Positions 7,629 to 15,679 of a DNA stretch of 39,844 nucleotides are shown piece after piece. Location of the stretch: contig JADLGD010000094.1 of assembly GCA_020849495.1 (NCBI GenBank), positions 1 to 39,844 on the forward strand, written 5' to 3'. Source of the DNA: Fluviicola sp. (GTDB lineage: Bacteria > Bacteroidota > Bacteroidia > Flavobacteriales_D > Crocinitomicaceae). The position numbers and the translations under genes were made by a program. The first letter of the stretch is position 1. Each line of letters begins with the position of its first letter. The notes under the pieces are model-generated. The model ran no database searches and had not been told where the DNA came from. It was given only the letters and a program-made list of their open reading frames with translations.

Positions 7629-9552
7629 ATGTTAAAATTTCTCTCCTTACTTACTATTTTTTGTTTGAGTAATCTATTATTTGCTCAACGCGGTATTCAC
7701 GGTAGTTATATCAATTCTACTACCAATAATCAGCTAAATACTTATTCCCAAGTAACAGCAAATGCCAATGTTAATGCAACAAGTATTACTGTTGCTGCCA
7801 ACTTAACTGCTCCAGGGAATGAATTACTAAATACGTTTTTTACTTCTAATCTAGGACCTGGTGATTTAATCATGATCATTCAAATGCAAGGTGCAGCGAT
7901 GAACATTGATCCAACACCTGCAACACCCATAGCTTTAGGCGGTTGGGGTGGTACTTACACTGTTCCAATTGGTCATCAAGGAGATTGGTCTAGTTTTCTT
8001 GAATTATGGGGGGATATTACCAATTACAATAATGCTGGAAAATATGAAATTGTTGAAGTGAGAAGTATCACAGGAACAAATACGATCAATTTAATGTGTG
8101 GCTTGCAGAATGCATATTCAACAGCTGGTCATGTTCAAATTGTTAGAATTCCTCGTTTGCAAAATTTGACATTGAATGCGAACACATCAATCTCACCTTT
8201 ACTTTGGAATGGTACTAAAGGTGGGGTCGTTGCTTTAGAAGTCAATGGGAATTTAACCATGAATACAGGTAGTAAAATTCTTGCAACTGGATTTGGATTT
8301 AGAGGGGGTGTTTGTGAAACTAACACCTACGGTTCTCCTCCAGGAGGAGGTGCAGCTTCTGTTGGTTATTGTGCTTCAAGTGACAATAAAGAAGGAGCTG
8401 AAAAAGGCGAAGGAATTGGCGGTTTCTATGCTGAATATGATGCGCTTTATTCGCGTTATTGTAAGTCTGCTCCTGCAAATGGCGGTGGAGGCGGAAACAA
8501 TCACAACGCTGGTGGTGGTGGTGGCTCCAATGTCGGCAACGGTACCTATACAGGAAAAGGAAATCCTCAAGGATATGCTGCAAGTTGGAATTTAGAAAGT
8601 CCAGGATTTGCTACTTCAACTAGTTCTGGTGGAGGTAGAGGTGGATATTCTTATTCGACAGTTGATTTAAATGAAACGACACAAGGTCCTAATTTGGCAA
8701 CTTGGAGCGGTGATTATAGAAGAAAAGAAGGTGGACTTGGTGGTCATCCATTAACTTATGATGCAACTCGTTTATTCATGGGCGGCGGCGGTGGCGCAGG
8801 TGATGCGAATAGTACAACTGGTGGTGTTATTCAAGGAGGTGCAGGTGGTAGAGGTGGAGGAATTGTTTTTCTACAAGTCTATGGAACTGTAACAGGAACG
8901 GGAACCATTGAATCTAATGGTGTTAATGGACAAAATGCAAACCCAACTGGATTAACTGCAAATCCAAATTCTACCACTAAGTATGGAAATGATGGAGCTG
9001 GTGGTGCTGGAGCTGGAGGTTCAATTGTAATTTCTAATGCTGCTTCTTTGCCAACTACAATAACTTTATCTGCTACAGGCGGTAATGGAGGTAATCAAGC
9101 TATGTCTTATGGGAATTTTGTTTCTAGCCCTACGATGGAAGCTGATGGTCCTGGTGGTGGTGGTGCCGGTGGTTTAATTAAAGTGACTTCAACAAGCGGA
9201 ACACAATCTGTTGCTGGTGGAACTGGAGGAACAAGTAATTCAACTCACATTCCTAATTTCCCTCCAAATGGAGCAACTGCGGGTGCTGCTGGAATTTCTG
9301 GAATTGTTCAACCGTTTTTTGATATTACAGTAGCTAACAGTTCAATTTGTTCTGGTAATACTGCAACATTGACAGCTACAGTGGTTGGAACGTTACCTGG
9401 TGGTGCTATAGTTACTTGGTACTCTTCTCAGTTTGGTTCAACAGTAGTAGGTTCTGGAACAACGTTTACAACTCCTACATTAACAACAACGACAACCTAT
9501 TATGTAGGTACCTGTCCCGGAACTTTTAGAAAACCGGTTACTGTTACCGTAG
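7629..9552 (+). repeat. Duplicated head region, copy 2 (partner 4835-6720)
   Basis: Second copy of the head module, offset 2,818-2,830 bp from the first. Perfect 60, 54 and 41 bp blocks are listed under copy 1. The change in offset reflects small in-frame indels between the copies. Confidence 0.85.
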
Positions 9553-11951
9553 GTGGACCAAGTATTTCTGGAACAGCTACTGTTACAAATGCAACTTGTA
9601 CAACAGGTGGTTCAATTACTGGTTTAACAGCTAGTGGAGGTATCGCTCCATTGACAATTACTTGGAATGGGATTGTTAATCCGACCATGAATATTTCCAA
9701 TTTAACAGCTGGCAATTATACGGTTTTGGTTACCGATAATGCTGGATGTACGGCAACATCAGGTCCATATACAATCACTTCATCAGGAGGTCCTACTGTT
9801 AATACTGCGGCAATGGTTGTAACAAATGCAAACTGCTTGGGTAATAATGGTTCGATTACAGGTATAACAGCTACAGGTACTGGTTTAACTTACAGTTGGA
9901 ATAGCAATGCTTTTACTACCCTAGATATTTCTGGTTTGGCTGCTGGAACATACACTTTAACAGTTACTGATAACAATAGTTGTACTGCTTCTGTAGGTCC
10001 TTTAACCATTACGCAAACTGCAGGTCCATCCATTGATGCTACAAATGTAATTGTAACTAATTCAACGTGTTCATTAGCAAATGGTTCAATTACTGGATTG
10101 GTTGCAACAGGAAACGGATTAACTTATACTTGGAATGGAAATGCGAGTGCTTCCATTGACCAAAATAATCTAGCTGCAGGAAGTTATACTTTAGTAGCGA
10201 CAGATAACATAGGTTGTCAAGTAACGTACGGACCAACAACAATTACTTCGTCTCCTGGGCCAACGGTTGATGTATCCAATGTGCTTTTGAATGATGAACA
10301 TTGTGGCAGCTCAGATGGAAGTATCAGTGGAATTATTGTAAATGGAGGAACTCCAACTATTGTGTATTCTTGGAATAGCGGTGCTTACACAACGCTTGAT
10401 ATTGCCTCTATTCCTGCAGGAAGCTATAGTTTAACTATCACTGATGGGAATGGATGTATTGCGAATGCAGGTCCATTTACCATTGCATCGATTGCTGGTC
10501 CAGTTATCTCAACAACGAATATGGTTGTTACTGATGAATCGTGTGCTGGAAATGATGGATCAATCACTGGAATCACTTCGAGTGGAAGTAATTTAACTTA
10601 TCAATGGAACTTGGTACCAAGTACAGGTTTAGATCTAAGTAATCAAGTTGCTGGTAATTATGTGTTGACAGTAACAGATGCTTTTGGTTGTACGGATCTA
10701 GAAGGTCCAATTGCTATTGGTGGTCCAATTCCAATGAGTTTGGATTCAAGTAACTTAGTAATCACTCCTGCTGGTTGTACAGTTGATAATGGTGCAATTT
10801 CAGGTTTGACAGTTGTTGGTGGTGTTTTTCCTGTTGTTAATTGGAACAATGGTGATCAAACATTAGACATCAACAATCTAGCTCCAGGTCAGTACAATAT
10901 CACGATTGTTGACGGACAAAACTGTACCATTAATGCTTCTTTCAATGTTACAACGTTCACTGATTTAGCTATTTCGACTGCAGGTGTTATGATTGTGAAT
11001 GACGCTTGTAATCAAGGAACAGGTTCCATTTCTGGAATTACTATTAGTGGCGGAACAACTCCTTATCAATATGAATGGGACAATGATCCGCTTTTAAATA
11101 ATTTGAATTTGTCGGGGGCATCAGGTGGTAATCATACGATTTTAGTTACAGATGCAGTTGGTTGTACTGTAACAGCAACAGTTAATGTTGGAATGACAAA
11201 TTTACCAGTGGTAAATGATAACACCTTGAATGTAGTGGATGCAACTTGTGGAAATGCTAATGGTTCTATTTCAGGCTTAAGTGTTACCGGTTCAGCTCCA
11301 TTTACTTATGTTTGGATGGGAACAGCTTCTACTACTCTGGATATCTTTAATTTAACAGCTGGAAATTATTCGCTTACAGTTACGGATGCTTTGGGTTGTT
11401 CATCTACACCTTATGCAACAGTTGTGAACGGTGCGGGTGCACCAAACGCTGATTTTACTTATACGAGTGGAGTTATCGTTCCAGGATCTACTGTTGATTT
11501 TAATGATGCTTCTACTGGAACAGCAATTAACTCATGGGAATGGTCAATCAATTCGGCGGCACCATTTGCGACAAACCAAAACACTTCCTTTTTATTTGCC
11601 AATGAAGGAGAGTTTACGGTTACTTTGGTCATTGAAACAGCTGAGGGTTGCATCGATTCGATCACGAAGTTGATTACAATCTATGGTGAAATCATCATTC
11701 CGAATGTCATAACGGTAAATGGTGACCAAATGAATGATGTGTTTGATATCGTTAATTTAAAACCAAATACAACACTTATTATTCAGAATAGATGGGGGAA
11801 TGTTGTTTTTGCAACGGAAGATTATTTGAACAATTGGAAAGGGACAGATCAACTTGGAAATCAATTGGTAGAAGGAACCTATTTTTACCAAATAATCACT
11901 GTAGAAGGCAATACATGGAAAGGATTCGTTCAATTGATAAATAAAGATTAA
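7629..11951 (+). CDS. Giant glycine-rich surface protein with eight SprB repeats, PKD and gliding-type T9SS C-terminus (1440 aa)
   Basis: Start ATG 7629 gives MLKFLSLL and a signal peptide ending LLFAQ (about residue 20). The head (to about 640) is a close paralogue of the preceding protein: GGWGGTYTVPIGHQGDW, GIGGFYAEYDALYSRYC, Gly-rich tract (about 285-515), Ig-like domain (about 560-640). It is followed by eight SprB-type repeats (about 642-1270), a PKD-like domain (ADFTYTSGVIVPGSTVDFND, about 1275-1354) and a gliding-motility-associated C-terminal domain (IIPNVITVNGDQMNDVF, QNRWGNVVF, GTYFYQI; about 1355-1440), a known T9SS signal. SprB itself is the mobile gliding adhesin of Flavobacterium johnsoniae; this protein shares repeats with it but is far smaller. 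Adhesion or motility is inferred. Confidence 0.9.
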   Translation: MLKFLSLLTIFCLSNLLFAQRGIHGSYINSTTNNQLNTYSQVTANANVNATSITVAANLTAPGNELLNTFFTSNLGPGDLIMIIQMQGAAMNIDPTPATPIALGGWGGTYTVPIGHQGDWSSFLELWGDITNYNNAGKYEIVEVRSITGTNTINLMCGLQNAYSTAGHVQIVRIPRLQNLTLNANTSISPLLWNGTKGGVVALEVNGNLTMNTGSKILATGFGFRGGVCETNTYGSPPGGGAASVGYCASSDNKEGAEKGEGIGGFYAEYDALYSRYCKSAPANGGGGGNNHNAGGGGGSNVGNGTYTGKGNPQGYAASWNLESPGFATSTSSGGGRGGYSYSTVDLNETTQGPNLATWSGDYRRKEGGLGGHPLTYDATRLFMGGGGGAGDANSTTGGVIQGGAGGRGGGIVFLQVYGTVTGTGTIESNGVNGQNANPTGLTANPNSTTKYGNDGAGGAGAGGSIVISNAASLPTTITLSATGGNGGNQAMSYGNFVSSPTMEADGPGGGGAGGLIKVTSTSGTQSVAGGTGGTSNSTHIPNFPPNGATAGAAGISGIVQPFFDITVANSSICSGNTATLTATVVGTLPGGAIVTWYSSQFGSTVVGSGTTFTTPTLTTTTTYYVGTCPGTFRKPVTVTVGGPSISGTATVTNATCTTGGSITGLTASGGIAPLTITWNGIVNPTMNISNLTAGNYTVLVTDNAGCTATSGPYTITSSGGPTVNTAAMVVTNANCLGNNGSITGITATGTGLTYSWNSNAFTTLDISGLAAGTYTLTVTDNNSCTASVGPLTITQTAGPSIDATNVIVTNSTCSLANGSITGLVATGNGLTYTWNGNASASIDQNNLAAGSYTLVATDNIGCQVTYGPTTITSSPGPTVDVSNVLLNDEHCGSSDGSISGIIVNGGTPTIVYSWNSGAYTTLDIASIPAGSYSLTITDGNGCIANAGPFTIASIAGPVISTTNMVVTDESCAGNDGSITGITSSGSNLTYQWNLVPSTGLDLSNQVAGNYVLTVTDAFGCTDLEGPIAIGGPIPMSLDSSNLVITPAGCTVDNGAISGLTVVGGVFPVVNWNNGDQTLDINNLAPGQYNITIVDGQNCTINASFNVTTFTDLAISTAGVMIVNDACNQGTGSISGITISGGTTPYQYEWDNDPLLNNLNLSGASGGNHTILVTDAVGCTVTATVNVGMTNLPVVNDNTLNVVDATCGNANGSISGLSVTGSAPFTYVWMGTASTTLDIFNLTAGNYSLTVTDALGCSSTPYATVVNGAGAPNADFTYTSGVIVPGSTVDFNDASTGTAINSWEWSINSAAPFATNQNTSFLFANEGEFTVTLVIETAEGCIDSITKLITIYGEIIIPNVITVNGDQMNDVFDIVNLKPNTTLIIQNRWGNVVFATEDYLNNWKGTDQLGNQLVEGTYFYQIITVEGNTWKGFVQLINKD
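9554..11440 (+). repeat. Eight SprB-type protein repeats
   Basis: Eight units of about 75-85 codons, each with a first Cys shortly before a GSITGI/GSISGI-like motif, a central W-N core, an AGxYxLxVTD strand and a second Cys in DNxGC/DAxGC. The units have diverged at both the DNA and protein level, so this is an old expansion and not a slipping microsatellite. The preceding paralogue has one unit. Confidence 0.85.
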
Positions 11952-11996
11952 TTTTTAAAAATCCTTTATTACCTTTAAACTCGATTCCAAGATCGC

Positions 11997-12563
11997 ATGC
12001 AAACCGGAACTATAAACATCAATACGAAGCAAATTCTTTCATCCTTTGTAACAGAGATGAACGATAAGGGTATGAAAAATATCACGCTCGCTCATATTGG
12101 TGGTGTCAATCAAGATTTAATTAATAGTCTTTCTACAAATGTGGAAGATTTTATGATTTCTGCTGGCGACAAAAAACCATTGATAAAACGTGTTTTTAGT
12201 ATTGTCATTGAAGGATTGCAAAATGTATTGATTCACGGTGAACGTTTGGATGGAGTGCGCCTAGGTTTGTTAGTGATCGCCAATAATGAATCCCTCTATC
12301 GTGTATCGATGGGAAACATTACCCAGGTTACTGAAAGAGAAAAAATCACAGCTTATTTGGATAAATTAAACCAATTCGATGACGAAGAGGTGAAATCATT
12401 TTATTTAGAAACGCTCAACAATGGATTGATTTCTGAAAAAGGAGGAGCTGGTTTAGGCTTTATCACCATGCGTATGAAATCAAAACACCGTTTGGATTAT
12501 CAATTTTTAGATCTAGGAGATGGATTGTTGTTTTTCTCTATTACAACTGATTTAGAACGTTAA
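11997..12563 (+). CDS. SiaB-like (GHKL-fold) protein kinase / anti-sigma-type regulator
   Basis: The 188-residue protein has the layout of SiaB-family kinases: an N-box helix with EGLQNVLIHGE (about residues 73-83), and a G-box GGAGLGFITMRMKSKHR (about 145-161). In Pseudomonas SiaB phosphorylates the STAS-like protein SiaC and so tunes a diguanylate cyclase. No siaC-like gene is adjacent here, although a true STAS protein with a phosphorylatable Ser motif lies at 17210. A near-match -7 box TACCTTTA is at 11970-11977. Family placement is from motif and length; substrate is unknown. Confidence 0.75.
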   Translation: MQTGTININTKQILSSFVTEMNDKGMKNITLAHIGGVNQDLINSLSTNVEDFMISAGDKKPLIKRVFSIVIEGLQNVLIHGERLDGVRLGLLVIANNESLYRVSMGNITQVTEREKITAYLDKLNQFDDEEVKSFYLETLNNGLISEKGGAGLGFITMRMKSKHRLDYQFLDLGDGLLFFSITTDLER

Positions 12564-12605
12564 TTCCCTTTTTAAACTTTTACAACTCCAAATTGTTTGC
12601 TAGGA

Positions 12606-13514
12606 ATGTCATTTCACGTAGCATTTTCGCCGATTTATGTTCACGCTGTTCCAGAAGGACATCGTTTTCCAATGCTTAAATACGATTTACTTCAACAACA
12701 ATTGGTTTTAGAAGGATTAGTAGAATCAGCAGATTTTGTTCACGCTTCACCGATTCAATTGAAATATCTAAAAGACGTGCATTCTGAAGCCTATTTAAAC
12801 AAATTGATTTCACTTAATTGTACACCTAAAGAACAACGCGTTTCTGGTTTTGAGCACAATTCGGAATTGATTCAACGCGAGTTAGTCATCATGGAGGCTA
12901 CTCGTTTGTGTGCAAAGTTGGCACTAGAAACAAATGGTGTTGCTTTGAATATTGCAGGTGGAACACATCATGCTTACGCTGATAGAGGAGAAGGTTTTTG
13001 CTTGTTGAATGATCAGGCAATTGCAGCGAATTGGTTACTGAAAGAACAATTGACCGAACGAATTCTCATCATTGATTTAGATGTGCATCAAGGAAATGGA
13101 ACGGCAGCCATTTTTCAAAACAATCCATCCGTCTTCACCTTTAGTTTTCACGGTGCAAGTAATTATCCATTGAAAAAAGAGTTGTCCGATTTGGATGTTG
13201 CATTACCAGATGGCACAAATGATCAAGCTTATTTATCACTTTTAGAATTACATCTTTCGAAAGTTATTGCTGTATTTAAGCCTACGTTTCTCTTTTATCA
13301 ATCTGGTGTTGATGTGTTGGCAACGGATAAATTGGGAAAATTAGGTCTTTCAATTGAAGGAACAAAACAGCGAGATCGTATCGTATTTGAGTTTGCTAAA
13401 TCATTAAACATTCCCATTGTTTGCAGTATGGGCGGAGGGTATAGTAAAGAAATTCGTTACATTGTAGAAGCGCACATGAACACGTTTCGATTGGCACATT
13501 TTTATTTTTCATAG
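12606..13514 (+). CDS. Histone deacetylase-like (AcuC/HDAC superfamily) hydrolase
   Basis: This 302-residue Zn-dependent deacylase has the expected active-site series: GGTHHAYADRGEGFC (His-His pair), LIIDLDVHQGNGTA (Asp and His zinc ligands), YQSGVDVLATDKLG (third zinc Asp) and the GGGY loop near the end (MGGGYSKEI). In bacteria such enzymes remove acyl groups from lysines or polyamines; the substrate here is not predictable. ATG 12606 was chosen over the upstream TTG because MSFHVAFSPIYVH fits the family start. It sits 42 bp after the SiaB-like gene on the same strand. Confidence 0.92.
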   Translation: MSFHVAFSPIYVHAVPEGHRFPMLKYDLLQQQLVLEGLVESADFVHASPIQLKYLKDVHSEAYLNKLISLNCTPKEQRVSGFEHNSELIQRELVIMEATRLCAKLALETNGVALNIAGGTHHAYADRGEGFCLLNDQAIAANWLLKEQLTERILIIDLDVHQGNGTAAIFQNNPSVFTFSFHGASNYPLKKELSDLDVALPDGTNDQAYLSLLELHLSKVIAVFKPTFLFYQSGVDVLATDKLGKLGLSIEGTKQRDRIVFEFAKSLNIPIVCSMGGGYSKEIRYIVEAHMNTFRLAHFYFS

Positions 13515-13522
13515 CACTTTGC

Positions 13523-13552
13523 TTGCAAAAAAGAATTTAGCAATTATCTTTG
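13523..13552 (+). promoter_or_regulatory. Bacteroidota promoter of the small Cys-rich gene
   Basis: TTG (13523-13525), a 19-nt spacer, then TATCTTTG (13545-13552), an exact match to TAnnTTTG. This is the best two-part promoter match I found in the window and lies 22 nt before the ATG at 13575. A TTTGC-TT-GCAAA dyad (13518-13529) overlaps the -33 element. Confidence 0.65.
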
Positions 13553-13574
13553 TGTAGAATTAGTCTAAATAAAG

Positions 13575-13715
13575 ATGAAACAACAATTGATTCCTTCCAA
13601 TGAATTTGAAAAAGCATTGAATCATTGCTTGAATTGTTCTTGTGACAAGAAAAAAGACTGTTGTAAAAAGTACAAGAAAAAAGGAGTTCATTGTAAAAAG
13701 TGTCCCAAATTATAA
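13575..13715 (+). CDS. Cys/Lys-rich miniprotein (46 aa)
   Basis: A short reading frame (ATG 13575, TAA 13713-13715) encodes 46 residues with seven cysteines at 18, 21, 23, 29, 30, 40 and 43: CLNCSC, then DCCKKYKKKGVHCKKCPK. Twelve lysines make it strongly basic. The pattern CxxCxC-CC-CxxC suggests a metal-binding knuckle. It has no signal peptide. It is preceded by a well-formed promoter and occupies an otherwise empty gap, which supports it being real. I recall similar small CCKKYKKKG-type proteins from other Bacteroidota but cannot name a family. Function unknown. Confidence 0.7.
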   Translation: MKQQLIPSNEFEKALNHCLNCSCDKKKDCCKKYKKKGVHCKKCPKL

Positions 13716-13733
13716 GAATTCCATTGATTGGCT

Positions 13734-13741
13734 TATTTTTG
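13734..13741 (+). promoter_or_regulatory. -7 box directly before the gene at 13746
   Basis: TATTTTTG matches TAnnTTTG and ends 4 nt before the ATG. No convincing -33 element is visible. Confidence 0.45.
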
Positions 13742-13745
13742 AGTC

Positions 13746-14246
13746 ATGAACCGAGTAATGCTTTTGTTTTCTTTCATGTTGCTTCCTTTTTTGGGTAGGA
13801 CACAAGATGATTCAAAATCAGCGATTGCTGCAACTTTTCAATACCATCCTTACGATTTTTTTCTTGGTTTAGGTTATCAATATGCTCCACAAAAATGGGA
13901 ACAGGAAGCACGTTTAAGTATTGGTTTGAACCGTTCACTTTTTCAGAGAAGGTTTTATCCTAAATTGACTTACATTTTTGCTTATCGATTAACTGTTTAT
14001 AAAACCTTTTCATGTGCTCCTTTTCTTCGTTTAGACGCATCCTTTCTAGATGTTTCAAGCGATGTCAATACGAATCGATTAACCTGGTTAGAGCCAAATC
14101 TTGGAATAAATGTAATGAACGGAAAACGATTGAAATACGGTTTATCATCAGGTATTGGACCTTCGTGGGAATGGAGTTCTCAACATTCGGGCGCCATACA
14201 AACTTGGAATGTTTTTGCTGAAATCAACTTGACTTATGCGATTTAA
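13746..14246 (+). CDS. Probable small outer-membrane beta-barrel protein (166 aa)
   Basis: Signal peptide (MLLFSFMLLPFLGRTQ, cleavage near residue 20) followed by alternating hydrophobic/polar strands rich in Tyr, Phe and Trp, each 8-12 residues long (FFLGLGYQYA, EARLSIGLNRS, LTYIFAYRL, FAEINLTYAI), and a C-terminus ending in a strand. This is the look of an 8-stranded porin-like barrel. No named family is recognised. Its last 11 bp overlap the start of the GDPD-like lipoprotein gene, so the two are translationally coupled and probably both act in the envelope. Confidence 0.75.
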   Translation: MNRVMLLFSFMLLPFLGRTQDDSKSAIAATFQYHPYDFFLGLGYQYAPQKWEQEARLSIGLNRSLFQRRFYPKLTYIFAYRLTVYKTFSCAPFLRLDASFLDVSSDVNTNRLTWLEPNLGINVMNGKRLKYGLSSGIGPSWEWSSQHSGAIQTWNVFAEINLTYAI

Positions 14247-15027
14247 TTGGCTTTTATTTCTGGTGTTGGTTCTCATTGCTTGTCAGCGAAAAGACCGTTT
14301 TTCTTCCGTAGAAATTCTTGGACACGCAGGTTCTGGTTTAACCAATTCAACCAATCCGTATCATGACAATTCTTTAGAATCGATTCAGTATGCGATGCAA
14401 TTCGAAGAAGTGGAAGGAGTAGAAATTGACATTCAAATTTCAGCGGATACAACGGCTTGGTTGATGCACGATATGCAGCTTTCTATTGAAACGAATGGAA
14501 CAGGATGTGTGACACAATCTTCGGATGCCTATCTAGCAAGTTTACGTTACAAAACGCTCGAAAAAGAGCAATTGGTTCGTTTGAAAGATGTGCCGAATCT
14601 GTTTTCAGGAAAACACTTGATTTTGGATTTAAGAGGAAGAGATGGTTGTGAAAATCTTCCAGTTCCATTAGCAGTTGTTTTGAAAGCCTTAGAAACTGTT
14701 CCAAATCAATTTCCGGGAGCAGATTTAATTGCCATGATCGATGATCAAACGTGGTTGGATTCGCTCAAAAACAGAGGATTCGCGGTCTATTTGAATGCCT
14801 ACAATAAAACCAACTTTTATCAATACAATTGGCAAGCATTTGATGGAGTGTGTATCAATAATTCAGCAATTTCAAAAGAAGATGTGACAGAATTGTTGGG
14901 ATTGAACAAAAAAGTTGTCATTTTTGGAGTCAGAGCGCCCAAACCCATTCGTCAAGCACTAAAAAAACAACCGAGTTTTTTATTGACAGATGATATTAAA
15001 GCGACATTAATTGAAAAGTACAGATGA
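14236..15027 (+). CDS. GDPD-family (glycerophosphodiester phosphodiesterase-like) lipoprotein
   Basis: The 263 residues start with a lipoprotein signal ending LIAC (Cys near residue 16). The GDPD TIM-barrel is recognisable: ILGHAGSG (catalytic His), DNSLESIQYAMQ (the usual PENT motif altered), GVEIDIQIS (metal-binding Glu-x-Asp) and LMHDMQL (second catalytic His). The usual HRG is HAG, so the conserved Arg is missing. GDPDs cleave glycerophosphodiesters into alcohol and glycerol-3-phosphate; with Arg lost, activity or substrate may differ. It overlaps the preceding barrel gene by 11 bp and the next gene by 4 bp. Confidence 0.8.
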   Translation: MRFNWLLFLVLVLIACQRKDRFSSVEILGHAGSGLTNSTNPYHDNSLESIQYAMQFEEVEGVEIDIQISADTTAWLMHDMQLSIETNGTGCVTQSSDAYLASLRYKTLEKEQLVRLKDVPNLFSGKHLILDLRGRDGCENLPVPLAVVLKALETVPNQFPGADLIAMIDDQTWLDSLKNRGFAVYLNAYNKTNFYQYNWQAFDGVCINNSAISKEDVTELLGLNKKVVIFGVRAPKPIRQALKKQPSFLLTDDIKATLIEKYR

Positions 15028-15368
15028 GTAAACAGAAGAAAGAACGTTTGAATGTGGTGTATTCAACAAATCCTAATTTCAGCTATGAATTTGAACAAGA
15101 GGACGAGCAAGTAACGCTTGAGCCTTCCAAACAATTGTTATATGTTTCGATTGATCGTAAGCAACGAGGTGGCAAAGAAGTGACTTTAATCGAAGGCTTC
15201 ATTGGTTCGGATGATGATTTGAAAGAGTTGGGAAAATTACTCAAAAGCAAATGTGGAGTTGGAGGAACAGCAAAAGACGGAGAAATCATCGTTCAAGGAT
15301 CATTTCGAGATAAAATCATGGACTTACTCGTGAAAGAAGGGTATAAAGTCAAACGCAAAGGCGGTTAA
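15024..15368 (+). CDS. SUI1/YciH-family translation factor
   Basis: The 114-residue protein has a charged N-terminal tail (about 1-40) and a SUI1/eIF1 domain with the hallmark KQRGGKEVTLIEGF, then LGKLLKSKCGVGGTAKDG and IIVQGSFRDKIMDLL. Bacterial YciH resembles eIF1 and affects start-site fidelity; its physiological role is not well fixed. Translation is coupled to the GDPD-like gene by an ATGA overlap, an unusual pairing of an envelope enzyme and a translation factor. A 311-bp gap follows. Confidence 0.93.
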   Translation: MSKQKKERLNVVYSTNPNFSYEFEQEDEQVTLEPSKQLLYVSIDRKQRGGKEVTLIEGFIGSDDDLKELGKLLKSKCGVGGTAKDGEIIVQGSFRDKIMDLLVKEGYKVKRKGG

Positions 15369-15679
15369 AAAAAAGCTGATTTCGTGAAATACTAAAATAA
15401 TTTAACCAACCAATAACTAACAATAATCAAAGTATCTCAATACGAAACCAGCCTATAATACGTTGGGGTAAAATTCATAGAAACCATGAATTCTGCCACT
15501 AAGTTAATGAAATATAAACAAATACTAAAAGAAAATTTAGTGTTGTGTAGTGTTTTTTGATTAATCGGTTGGATTTTAGTAAAAGGATTTAGTGTTTTGT
15601 TTGTTACCTCTTCATAATTTGTTAAAATCTATCTCCTTTTTCACTGAATTTAAGCTAGCTTTTTCTTACATTTGTCTCA
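15369..15679. other. 311-bp intergenic region upstream of pyrR
   Basis: No convincing gene. It contains an inverted repeat AATTCAT/ATGAATT (15472-15478 with 15486-15492, 7-nt loop), a CACTAA/TTAGTG pair (15497-15502 and 15537-15542), a repeated ATTTAGTGTT (15535-15544 and 15588-15597), and the pyrR -7 box at its right end. No classic terminator or riboswitch is recognised. Confidence 0.5.
15667..15674 (+). promoter_or_regulatory. -7 box of the pyrR-pyrB operon
   Basis: TACATTTG matches TAnnTTTG and ends 5 nt before the pyrR ATG at 15680. The predicted transcript has almost no leader, so a PyrR-dependent leader attenuator of the Bacillus type would have no room downstream of this promoter. 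Confidence 0.6.

Noticed and set aside
9554-11440. Possible CRISPR or microsatellite array
   Set aside because: The period is about 230 bp, in frame, with diverged DNA and conserved protein motifs: protein repeats.
15486-15560. 24-codon frame in the gap before pyrR
   Set aside because: Too short, no promoter box, no recognisable residue pattern; the start is one arm of an inverted repeat.
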